DNA of 9,884 nt from 2-02-FULL-38-15 sp964645555. GTDB lineage: Bacteria > Patescibacteriota > Microgenomatia > Daviesbacterales > UBA10151. Positions 1 to 4,970 of this stretch are shown here, piece by piece. Both the position numbers and the translations under genes were made by a program. Position 1 is the first letter of the stretch; every line of letters starts with the position of its first letter. A model generated the notes under the pieces. It was not told the DNA's origin and ran no database searches. It worked only from the letters and a program-made list of their open reading frames with translations. Location of the stretch: contig CAZYBP010000037.1 in the NCBI GenBank assembly GCA_964645555.1, positions 1 to 9,884 of the forward strand, written 5' to 3'.

Positions 1-52
1 GGACATCGGGCTTTCATCCCGGAAATCACGGGTTCGACTCCCGTACGCGGTA
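1..52 (+). tRNA. tRNA-Glu (anticodon UUC), 3' part only
   Basis: The window opens inside a tRNA. The end of the D stem (GGAC) and base 26 are at 1-5. The anticodon stem is 6-10 with 18-22 around the loop CTTTCAT, giving anticodon TTC (glutamate). The five-base variable loop is 23-27. The T arm is ACGGG / TTCGACT / CCCGT at 28-44, the 3' acceptor strand is 45-51, and the discriminator A is at 52. The next bases are CAA, so CCA is not encoded and must be added by CCA nucleotidyltransferase. GGACA just before the anticodon stem also matches typical bacterial tRNA-Glu. The 5' half lies outside the window. Confidence 0.93.
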
Positions 53-125
53 CAAGACTTAGTTTAGATTGTTATAACAGTTTAATCTTCTTGTGGTTCC
101 AAAATTAATATTTTTGGTTATTTTC

Positions 126-134
126 TGATATAGT
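126..134 (+). promoter_or_regulatory. Extended -10 promoter of the 142 gene
   Basis: TG-a-TATAGT is an extended -10 element whose hexamer ends seven bases before the ATG at 142. The start of transcription would therefore fall at or next to the start codon, and there is no Shine-Dalgarno. No convincing -35 is seen. This supports the chosen start and a leaderless message. Confidence 0.5.
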
Positions 135-141
135 AATTGTA

Positions 142-1401
142 ATGAGTGATAAGATAAATATTGATAATCCTAGCTTTGTCTCTTCTACACAATCTTCAAA
201 GGTAGATAGATGGGCTTGGTTAAAAAATATTTCAAATAAAATACTTCGAAGAAGTGCAGCATCCTCAGAACAAGTTACCAATTTAGGAGAAACTTCTAAA
301 GTTACAGCTTCTACTGACACTCCTGTTGACGAAGAGCAGTTTTCTCCTGCTGCTTTATTAACTCCATCTGAACCAACAAAAGAACCGAAGCTTGAAGAAC
401 GACAAGCAAAAGAACCAGAATTAGACAGGAGAGTTGAAGAAATACCTGTCGTTAAACGAGTTTTAAATATTGGTCATACTTTACAAGAAGAATTAGCAAA
501 AACTGATATTAATGTGCCTGAAATTGAAACAAAGGGTGTGCCAGCCATAATTGGTACTAATGAAACTATTGGGAATAGCTTTTTTGAAGCTATACAGGCA
601 AAACATCCTGATGGTTACCTGATTGGCGTTGGGTCAGGTAGTGCTTATAGCATGCTTCATGTCTTTGAAGATGGAGTAACACCAAAAGGTGTAGTCTTAA
701 CTGATATAGACCCCAGGGTTATAGCAACAGGAAGATTGCTGATACAAAATTTAAAAGAATCGCCTACTGCGACCGATTTTGAAAGAAGTTTTTTTGGAAT
801 GTCTGAAGAGACGTTTAATCAACAGCTACAAAACATGATAGCAGCTGAGCAAAATCCAGTATTAAAACGAAGGTGGGCAACAATTAGTATGGAGACTTGG
901 CATAAAGTCTGGACTGATCTATCCAAACGGGAAGTACTTGAGTGGGAAGATATTAGAGCTTACAAGTACGAAGGAGAAAATATTGATGTCATTGGAGCAG
1001 TTTTGGCGAGATTTGATACTCTTAAGCAATTGGCCGATGAAGATAACCTTACTATGGTTTATACTGATTTTACTAGTCCAGTATTTATTGGAGCAGTAAA
1101 ACAACTTCCAGGCTTTAATGATTCAACTAATGTAATTTACTTCTCAAATATATCTGATCATATTACCCAGCGTGGTACCCAAATGGATAATATTAAAGCA
1201 ATGAATTCCCTTAAAGATTATGAGAATTCCGAATACCCTGCGATTTTTATTGATACTTTAGGGCAAGGCTTAAATTATTTTTTACGAGCCAGAAACTCGG
1301 TAGCTAACTTTACTGAAGAAGACTTTCGTTATAGAGGATTACAACCCCGTTCAAAAAAGCCGGAAGGTTTACTCTTTGCGGATATCAGTTCTAATTCCTA
1401 G
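142..1401 (+). CDS. Methyltransferase-like Rossmann protein with disordered N-terminus
   Basis: This is a 419-residue protein. Residues 1-130 are Ser/Thr/Pro/Glu/Lys-rich and look disordered. From about 135 it becomes a folded domain: IGVGSGSAYS (161-170) resembles the Gly-rich SAM motif I, LTDIDP (186-191) the acidic end of strand 2, VYTDF (307-311) and NVIYFSNISDH (330-340) later strands. The glycine loop followed by an acidic strand, and the YFSN segment, recall the LIC_10091-like/BtaA-like branch of SAM-binding proteins, where a bound SAM is plausible but the substrate is unknown. That family link is from memory of motif shape and is tentative. No signal peptide is seen. It lies 89 bases behind tRNA-Glu, with its own predicted promoter, and faces the minus-strand gene that ends at 1605. 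The stop is TAG. Confidence 0.75.
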   Translation: MSDKINIDNPSFVSSTQSSKVDRWAWLKNISNKILRRSAASSEQVTNLGETSKVTASTDTPVDEEQFSPAALLTPSEPTKEPKLEERQAKEPELDRRVEEIPVVKRVLNIGHTLQEELAKTDINVPEIETKGVPAIIGTNETIGNSFFEAIQAKHPDGYLIGVGSGSAYSMLHVFEDGVTPKGVVLTDIDPRVIATGRLLIQNLKESPTATDFERSFFGMSEETFNQQLQNMIAAEQNPVLKRRWATISMETWHKVWTDLSKREVLEWEDIRAYKYEGENIDVIGAVLARFDTLKQLADEDNLTMVYTDFTSPVFIGAVKQLPGFNDSTNVIYFSNISDHITQRGTQMDNIKAMNSLKDYENSEYPAIFIDTLGQGLNYFLRARNSVANFTEEDFRYRGLQPRSKKPEGLLFADISSNS

Positions 1402-1483
1402 AGGTAGTTAGGTATTAAAGCTGACTGGAAGTTACATTCAAGCAAAGTTTCCATGTTCTAAGTGAAGCTAAGATTTGATTCCA

Positions 1484-1503
1484 ATTCTCAAACATTTGCG
1501 GTA
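1484..1503. repeat. Intergenic repeat, copy 1
   Basis: A 20-base stretch beginning ATTCTCAAACATTTG and ending GGTA matches 2368-2387 at 19 of 20 positions. Both copies are in intergenic DNA, on either side of the unknown gene 1605-2252. Upstream words GCTGA and AAGCAAAGT also recur in the same order in both regions, with different spacing. Confidence 0.45.
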
Positions 1504-1569
1504 CTGAGATTGTTTTAGAAATCTAAGCCTATTATTAATTATATTAGGTATCGGATCAATCGAGCCTGT

Positions 1570-1620
1570 AACTCAAAATAGGACTTAAGTTTTACCCTTA
1601 GATTCTAAGTGAGTTTTTTT
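1570..1620 (+). terminator. Possible intrinsic terminator after the 142 gene
   Basis: AACTCA (1570-1575) can pair with TGAGTT (1610-1615), enclosing a small hairpin CTTAG-ATT-CTAAG (1597-1609). A run of seven T follows at 1614-1620. It would stop plus-strand transcription, 170-220 bases past the stop codon, and it overlaps the last codons of the convergent gene. The stem is AT-rich and the loop is large, so this is only a candidate. Confidence 0.3.
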
Positions 1621-2252
1621 GCATCTAAACGCTCATTGAGCTTAGCTAAAGTATAACCTATAAATTCTACCTCAGTTACTCCCAATGATCTTGTATCCCT
1701 TCTAAATTCATAAGGTCTGGATTTAAAACGAACGTTTTCTGGTTGATTCATGTCAGGTACCATAAGTATTCTTGCCCAGTTACCCTTAGAATCAAAATAA
1801 TATATAGTCTCGCAACGTTGTCCGCTATCTCTTAAAAAAGCTTCAACTTCAGGATCAGGAGGCCCAAGATACATCTCTAGAACTAATTTACGATTAGTAT
1901 TTACTCCATATCTGGCGGCCTCTTTAGGGAGATAAACATTATTTTCTTCTAATGCAACAGTTCCGCTACCAAGACCATGCATCATTTTGGATGCTACGGC
2001 TTCTATCCAGCGACCATAAGGATCTCTATTTATATCTAGAATATGAGCCGGATCTGAACCCCCATCATTTGGTGGGAGGCTCTTAATTTTTATCATTAAT
2101 CTATCCTCTATTTCTGCATACCTTTGAGCTTCAATTCTAGACTCTTCTGGAGTAAGTCTTCTTTCTGTTCCTTCTTTATAAGTAGGCACAGGTTTTTCTC
2201 CTTCATCTTCAAAATTGGGTGTTTGTTTATCTTCGAAACCATGATCATTCAT
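1605..2252 (-). CDS. Hypothetical acidic/charged soluble protein
   Basis: I do not recognise this 215-residue protein. Residues 1-40 are acidic, Pro-rich and probably flexible; 38-56 could form a helix. A mixed alpha/beta domain seems to run from about 68 to 200, with KLVLEMYLG (122-130), ETIYYFDSKGNWARILMV (148-165) and VEFIGYTLAKLNERL (195-209) as the best-ordered parts. There is no signal peptide, membrane helix or known catalytic motif. The reading frame could extend to a TTG at 2273. I chose ATG 2252 because a -10 box (TATAAA) ends six bases upstream of it and would be inside the longer form. It is transcribed alone and converges on the 142 gene. The stop is TAG. Confidence 0.7.
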   Translation of the reverse strand: MNDHGFEDKQTPNFEDEGEKPVPTYKEGTERRLTPEESRIEAQRYAEIEDRLMIKIKSLPPNDGGSDPAHILDINRDPYGRWIEAVASKMMHGLGSGTVALEENNVYLPKEAARYGVNTNRKLVLEMYLGPPDPEVEAFLRDSGQRCETIYYFDSKGNWARILMVPDMNQPENVRFKSRPYEFRRDTRSLGVTEVEFIGYTLAKLNERLDAKKLT

Positions 2253-2258
2253 GATTTC

Positions 2259-2287
2259 TTTATAACATAACAAATAACCCTAAACAA
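2259..2287 (-). promoter_or_regulatory. Promoter of the 2252 gene
   Basis: Reading the minus strand, TTGTTT (2287-2282), a 17-base spacer and TATAAA (2264-2259) are followed by six bases and the ATG at 2252. Transcription would begin at the start codon, again without a Shine-Dalgarno. Confidence 0.5.
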
Positions 2288-2340
2288 TTCCTTACCTGGA
2301 GTTGTGATCCTACAAGCTGATTCCAAAGACTGAAAGTCGC

Positions 2341-2367
2341 AAGATCTTTGCAAAGCAAAGTAGTCTT
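2341..2367. other. Hairpin in the 2253-2400 intergenic region
   Basis: CTTTGC (2346-2351), loop AAA, GCAAAG (2355-2360) form a six-pair stem. Flanking AAGA (2341-2344) and TCTT (2364-2367) extend it across a small internal loop. There is no T run on either side, so it is not a standard terminator, although it sits just past the 3' end of the minus-strand protease gene. It directly abuts the second copy of the 20-base repeat. Confidence 0.4.
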
Positions 2368-2387
2368 ATTCTCAAACATTTGGGGTA
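2368..2387. repeat. Intergenic repeat, copy 2
   Basis: This is the second copy of the 20-base sequence at 1484-1503, with one C-to-G difference near the end. It lies 14 bases past the stop of the aspartic protease gene and directly after the hairpin at 2341-2367. Confidence 0.45.
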
Positions 2388-2400
2388 TTTTAGATTATAC

Positions 2401-2790
2401 TTATCGTGGTTTTATTTCTAGGTCTTCTTTTTGGAGGTCAAATTTGACCACAAATTTGTCAAAAAAACCTTTTTGCCCCACAATTCCATAGGCACTTTTT
2501 CTCATAGACATAAATCCCACCTCAGTTTTATATTCAATTCCACCAACCTTTATTGAAGTCTTATGAAGATAATAAAATTCCGGGAAGCCTGTTAAACCTG
2601 ATACTGCTTTTCGCTCCCCTTTAACTACATCTATCCCTAAAATATCTGCAATCGATGCATCAAAGATACACAAATCCGCTCCTGAATCTACTAAAACTTC
2701 ATAAGGTACCTCTAAACTATTACAAACAACTTCAACTGGGATTACCGGGCGAAGAATTCCCGGACCATACTTTTTATATCTGAATTTCAT
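2401..2790 (-). CDS. Retropepsin-like aspartic protease
   Basis: This 129-residue protein looks like a single-lobe aspartic protease that would act as a homodimer, as retroviral and related bacterial retropepsins do. The catalytic signature is LVDSGADLCIF (33-43), with D35 as the presumed nucleophile-activating aspartate. It is followed by the usual Ile/Leu-rich segment (SIADILGID, 46-54). The second hydrophobic-hydrophobic-Gly motif is YGIVGQKGFFD (101-111), followed by the strand KFVVKFD. There is no signal peptide or membrane helix, so it is probably cytoplasmic. Its ATG overlaps the TGA of the DUF5678 gene (ATGA), so it is almost certainly translated by coupling to that gene. The physiological substrate is unknown; the partner protein is one possibility. 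The stop is TAA. Confidence 0.85.
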   Translation of the reverse strand: MKFRYKKYGPGILRPVIPVEVVCNSLEVPYEVLVDSGADLCIFDASIADILGIDVVKGERKAVSGLTGFPEFYYLHKTSIKVGGIEYKTEVGFMSMRKSAYGIVGQKGFFDKFVVKFDLQKEDLEIKPR

Positions 2791-2984
2791 TGGTGGGAAC
2801 CAACATACGAGGTTAACTCAGCAGGTAGCTTAGTTAAGATAGGCTTATTATAACCTAATTTACGCGCCTTATCCCAAACAGATTTGGCGGTTTTACCACT
2901 GGCTAGTACTGTTTTCTCGTCACTCTTTAAAGCTACCCACAAGCCCTTATATTTCTTATAAATATTTGTCCAATCAATTGACAT
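2787..2984 (-). CDS. DUF5678 family small protein
   Basis: This 65-residue protein has the DUF5678 pattern: an aromatic N-terminal helix (DWTNIYKKYKGLW), then WVALKSDEKTVLASGKTAKS (16-35), a helix VWDKARKLGY (36-45), and KPILTKLP (47-54). The W-V-A-L strand, the S-G-K-T turn and the A-x-x-x-G helix end are the hallmark positions. The biochemical function of the family is not established. It is the first gene of a two-gene unit: its last four bases overlap the start of the aspartic protease. A regulator, adaptor or substrate of that protease is a reasonable guess, based on coupling only. An extended -10 box ends six bases before the ATG. Confidence 0.8.
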   Translation of the reverse strand: MSIDWTNIYKKYKGLWVALKSDEKTVLASGKTAKSVWDKARKLGYNKPILTKLPAELTSYVGSHQ

Positions 2985-2990
2985 AAGCTA

Positions 2991-2999
2991 ATATTACCA
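2991..2999 (-). promoter_or_regulatory. Extended -10 promoter of the DUF5678-protease pair
   Basis: On the minus strand TG-g-TAATAT ends six bases before the ATG at 2984. There is no Shine-Dalgarno and no good -35. This predicts a leaderless message for the pair, with the second gene reached by the ATGA overlap. Confidence 0.5.
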
Positions 3000-3287
3000 C
3001 AGAAATATAATCTTTTCGTAATAAATTGATTAAGAATTTTTTCCTGGTCCTTATCCCTAATGGTAGTTATATTAAATCTCTATAGATTTCTAAGTTCCGC
3101 ACGCGATACCAAATGGAACGCTCCTCAAAAAGCAGGAGATTAGATTGTTCTAATAAATTCTTGTTGGCAGTACTAATCTAACAGTTTGATTTTTGAAATG
3201 TTAATTTGAGGGGTATTAAAAGTTAATTTCAATCAATCAGCCATTTCATAAAAAATGAATCTCCTCTAATCAAAGGACAGAGTGTCT

Positions 3288-3314
3288 TCTTGTACAGATA
3301 ATAATCTTACAAGA
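3288..3314. other. Strong 11-bp hairpin
   Basis: TCTTGTA (3288-3294) pairs with TACAAGA (3308-3314). One C (3295) bulges, and AGAT (3296-3299) pairs with ATCT (3304-3307) around the loop AATA. It is the best single stem in the gene-free stretch. No T run follows on either strand, so a terminator role is unlikely. Confidence 0.5.
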
Positions 3315-3369
3315 ATCTTGAAACCTTGCGGTTATAAAATGACTGATTACTGATTAACGTATAGATATA

Positions 3370-3501
3370 CTATACTTTTTTCTCTTCTACCTTAGCTTCT
3401 GCAGTTGGAACTGTAGATGCTGCTTCTGTTTTAACTGGAGCATCTGCTGTTTTATTTGCATCTGCTGCTGCAGCTTGTACGTTTGAATTTGTATCTGTCA
3501 T
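3370..3501 (-). CDS. 43-residue Ala-rich disordered protein with ideal Shine-Dalgarno
   Basis: The minus strand encodes 43 residues starting MTDTNSNVQAAAADANKTAD and ending EEKKV, followed by TAG. It has eleven Ala and is otherwise Thr, Glu, Lys, Asp and Val, with no Trp, Tyr, Phe, Cys, Leu or Ile, so it should be unstructured and soluble. I do not recognise a family; the composition resembles low-complexity Ala/Lys/Glu tails of nucleic-acid-binding proteins, but it is too short to assign. What makes it credible is AGGAGGTGA at 3515-3507, a full match to the anti-Shine-Dalgarno, five bases from the ATG. Every neighbour lacks such a site, so strong translation is expected. The 385-base hairpin-rich stretch is directly downstream on the same strand. 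Confidence 0.6.
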   Translation of the reverse strand: MTDTNSNVQAAAADANKTADAPVKTEAASTVPTAEAKVEEKKV

Positions 3502-3506
3502 TTTTC

Positions 3507-3515
3507 TCACCTCCT
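3507..3515 (-). promoter_or_regulatory. Perfect Shine-Dalgarno of the 43-residue gene
   Basis: AGGAGGTGA is complementary to the 3' end of 16S rRNA over nine bases and sits five bases (GAAAA) before the ATG at 3501. It is the only strong Shine-Dalgarno I see in the window and it decides this start. Confidence 0.75.
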
Positions 3516-3667
3516 CAATCCTTTTTTATCTAGGATACCAACAGTACGCTTATTAACTCTAAATAGATATAGGCAATAATTTCACCCCTCTAGAGTAATG
3601 CTAACCCGAGAAGAAATTATCCATTAAGAAGATTTTTTAATAAAGCTCTAATTGGTGTAAAGCTACG

Positions 3668-3967
3668 CTATACTTGAGGCACATCGGGTATTACGGGCAT
3701 TCCTAGGTGAGTTTTGATTTCATCTATTTCCCTTTTGTTTCTGTCATGTCCCATTCCAACTTTATCCCAAATAGCTTTTGTTTGATCTTTGAGATCATGT
3801 ACATCTCCAGCCAATGCTTCCAACCTTTGGGTGTGATCTTTTAGGGTTTCCTTAACTCCTTTTAATTCTTCCTTGACTCCATTTAAATCCTGTTTTACCC
3901 CATTTAAATCCTGTTTGATTGGTTTCAGGGATTTATCTAACAGTTTTTTAAAGTCATCTTGATTCAT
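3668..3967 (-). CDS. Heptad-repeat coiled-coil protein
   Basis: This 99-residue protein is almost entirely helical. After MNQDDFKKLLDKSLKP come four near-identical heptads (residues 17-44: IKQDLNG, VKQDLNG, VKEELKG, VKETLKD), then further coil (HTQRLEALAGDVHDLKDQTKAIWDKV) and an Asn/Lys/Glu helix ending in a Pro-rich tail (MPVIPDVPQV). A parallel or antiparallel oligomer is expected. There is no signal peptide or membrane segment. The heptads arose by duplication of a 21-base unit still visible in the DNA. Function is unknown; such short coiled coils act as scaffolds or adaptors. The promoter (-10 six bases before the ATG) and the lack of a Shine-Dalgarno fit the other genes here. The stop is TAG. 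Confidence 0.75.
   Translation of the reverse strand: MNQDDFKKLLDKSLKPIKQDLNGVKQDLNGVKEELKGVKETLKDHTQRLEALAGDVHDLKDQTKAIWDKVGMGHDRNKREIDEIKTHLGMPVIPDVPQV
3879..3916 (-). repeat. 21-base tandem repeat inside the coiled-coil gene
   Basis: The 17-base core CCATTTAAATCCTGTTT occurs at 3879-3895 and again at 3900-3916, exactly 21 bases apart. It encodes consecutive heptads (KQDLNGV). Near-identical DNA points to recent unit duplication and possible length variation between strains. Confidence 0.8.
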
Positions 3968-3973
3968 ACATTA

Positions 3974-4002
3974 AAATTAACATTTTAGGTGATAAATTAC
4001 AA
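3974..4002 (-). promoter_or_regulatory. Promoter of the coiled-coil gene
   Basis: Reading the minus strand, TTGTAA (4002-3997), a 17-base spacer and TAATTT (3979-3974) are followed by six bases and the ATG at 3967. This is another leaderless arrangement. Confidence 0.5.
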
Positions 4003-4042
4003 GATAATTTTTCTATATCAAACTTGGATAGAAGTTGTCACC

Positions 4043-4057
4043 ACTCACGCTTTGAGT
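4043..4057. terminator. Weak hairpin after the MBL-fold gene
   Basis: ACTCA (4043-4047) pairs with TGAGT (4053-4057) around five bases, immediately past the TAA of the hydrolase gene on the minus strand. There is no T run behind it, so it is at best a weak or factor-dependent end. Confidence 0.2.
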
Positions 4058-4058
4058 A

Positions 4059-4682
4059 TTATATTGTAACTTTTTCTGCAGTTTTTAAAGAAATAAATTT
4101 AATGTCTTGAGTTGCAAAGTATGCTTCTAGTCTTTTATAGAAAGCGTTTCTTGCTACATCATTCCAGTGCCAGTCATGAATTGGTAAAATTACCTCTGGC
4201 TTCAAGGAAAGTGCCAGTTGTACAGCTTGAGTTAAGCTGCCCCAGGGTGCTTGTACTGGCAATGCTAGGATTCTAGTTGATGAGTTGAAGTGCAGGCAAT
4301 CCCCCGGATCAGTCAGCTCGCCAACTTTAAATAAAATATTTGTTGGCGGTTCTCCTCCAAATACTCTTTCATGGGGAGCTGCTTCAATTCTAATTAGATC
4401 AGTAGGTTCAACAGAAGCCATAATGCCTTCTTTTTCCAGGAGTGTTTTAGCAGAAGGGTTGGTAATTATAGGTAAGTCGGGGAATTTGCCTAAAATTTCT
4501 TTAATCAAAGGGATGTACATATGATCCGGATGCTCATGAGTTATCAGCAAATAATCTAAATTGTCGAAACTATCTAAATTTAGTACATTAGCTTCAGCAG
4601 TATAGTTACCGGGGTCAATTAGAATGGTTTTACCTGCTTCAGTAATTAGTAAACAGGAGTGTAAATATTTTGTTATTTCCAT
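4059..4682 (-). CDS. UlaG-like metallo-beta-lactamase-fold hydrolase
   Basis: This 207-residue metal-dependent hydrolase has the MBL fold. The UlaG-type start is visible: HSCLLI (8-13), GKTILIDPG (17-25). The metal-binding motif is THEHPDH (48-54), giving H49, H51, D53 and H54; D128 in DPGDCLHF and H169 in LPIHDW complete the two-metal site. All expected ligands are present, so it should be active. The length is typical of short UlaG-like proteins. The substrate cannot be read from the sequence; relatives cleave phosphodiesters or lactones. It is cytoplasmic. A longer frame reaches ATG 4736, but that would overlap the HAD fragment by 41 bases. I chose ATG 4682 because the family fold begins right there and a TATAGC box ends six bases before it. 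The stop is TAA. Confidence 0.85.
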   Translation of the reverse strand: MEITKYLHSCLLITEAGKTILIDPGNYTAEANVLNLDSFDNLDYLLITHEHPDHMYIPLIKEILGKFPDLPIITNPSAKTLLEKEGIMASVEPTDLIRIEAAPHERVFGGEPPTNILFKVGELTDPGDCLHFNSSTRILALPVQAPWGSLTQAVQLALSLKPEVILPIHDWHWNDVARNAFYKRLEAYFATQDIKFISLKTAEKVTI

Positions 4683-4688
4683 TAGATT

Positions 4689-4694
4689 GCTATA
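4689..4694 (-). promoter_or_regulatory. Possible -10 box of the MBL-fold gene
   Basis: TATAGC on the minus strand ends six bases before the ATG at 4682, inside the gap after the HAD fragment and its stop. No good -35 is seen. The gene could also be read from the HAD promoter at 4912. Confidence 0.3.
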
Positions 4695-4695
4695 T

Positions 4696-4905
4696 CTATT
4701 GCACTTGTTCTGAATCCTTACCCGATGCTTTTGCAAGATGATCTAAAAATTGAGAAGGAGTAATTTCACTTTTGTCTACTTTGTGAGAAATATCTAAGAA
4801 GAAATCTTTCTTTTCCTCAAGACCTGGGATATTATCATGTAGCCAGAGCCAGTAAGCCTCTGTCATAATAACCCCTGCATTATCAAAAATAATTGCCTTA
4901 ATCAT
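4696..4905 (-). pseudogene. Truncated HAD-superfamily phosphatase, N-terminal fragment
   Basis: This 69-residue frame begins MIKAIIFDNAGVI, the first strand and motif I of HAD hydrolases, and continues with cap-like helices up to the EITPSQFLDHLAKASG segment typical of the IA subfamily. It then stops at TAG. Full-length members have about 190-230 residues; motifs II-IV are absent and are not found in other frames, because the MBL-fold gene begins 13 bases later. The second Asp of motif I is Ala (D8-N9-A10-G11), as in some HAD branches where this position is Gly or Asn. The fragment cannot form a catalytic core. It still has a good extended -10 promoter at the usual distance. It could be a decaying gene or a reused short peptide; I favour decay. 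Confidence 0.65.
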
Positions 4906-4911
4906 GAGGTA

Positions 4912-4920
4912 AATATATCA
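4912..4920 (-). promoter_or_regulatory. Extended -10 promoter of the HAD fragment
   Basis: TG-a-TATATT on the minus strand ends six bases before the ATG at 4905. It may also serve the MBL-fold gene downstream. Confidence 0.5.
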
Positions 4921-4970
4921 CATTTCTAATCTCTCAAGGTACCGGGTCATCAAACAGCTTCTAATAAGCT

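Larger units (their letters stand above)
2985..3369. other. Gene-free stretch with many hairpins, possible structured RNA
   Basis: No open frame of note is seen in these 385 bases. They hold several possible stems: AAATC/GATTT (3074-3089), GTTCC/GGAAC (3094-3119), CTCCT/AGGAG (3121-3138), TTAGATT/AATCTAA (3140-3181), GACA/TGTC (3276-3286), an 11-pair hairpin with one bulge (3288-3314), and AACC-GCAA-GGTT read on the minus strand (3333-3322). AATCAATCAG near 3230 can pair with CTGATT and GATT at 3342-3355 to close the right half. The GCAA loop, a GNRA tetraloop only on the minus strand, favours a minus-strand RNA, perhaps the 3' region of the message of the 43-residue gene. Some stems compete (AGGAGATT also pairs with AATCTCCT near 3260). 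No known RNA family was recognised. Confidence 0.3.

Noticed and set aside
2253..2273. Longer form of the unknown protein starting at TTG 2273.
   Set aside because: The -10 box used for ATG 2252 would lie inside the coding region, and TTG has no ribosome binding site.
3121..3275. AGGAGATT pairing with AATCTCCT over about 120 bases, read as the closing stem of a 6S-like RNA.
   Set aside because: It competes with local hairpins at both ends, and no open-bubble architecture could be drawn.
4683..4736. Longer form of the MBL-fold protein starting at ATG 4736.
   Set aside because: The extra 18 residues are basic, not part of the fold, and overlap the HAD fragment by 41 bases; the fold and a -10 box both favour ATG 4682.
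4956..4970. Hairpin AGCTT-CTAAT-AAGCT just past the 5831-4971 gene as a terminator.
   Set aside because: Only five AT-rich pairs and no T run on the minus strand; it is too weak to list as a feature.
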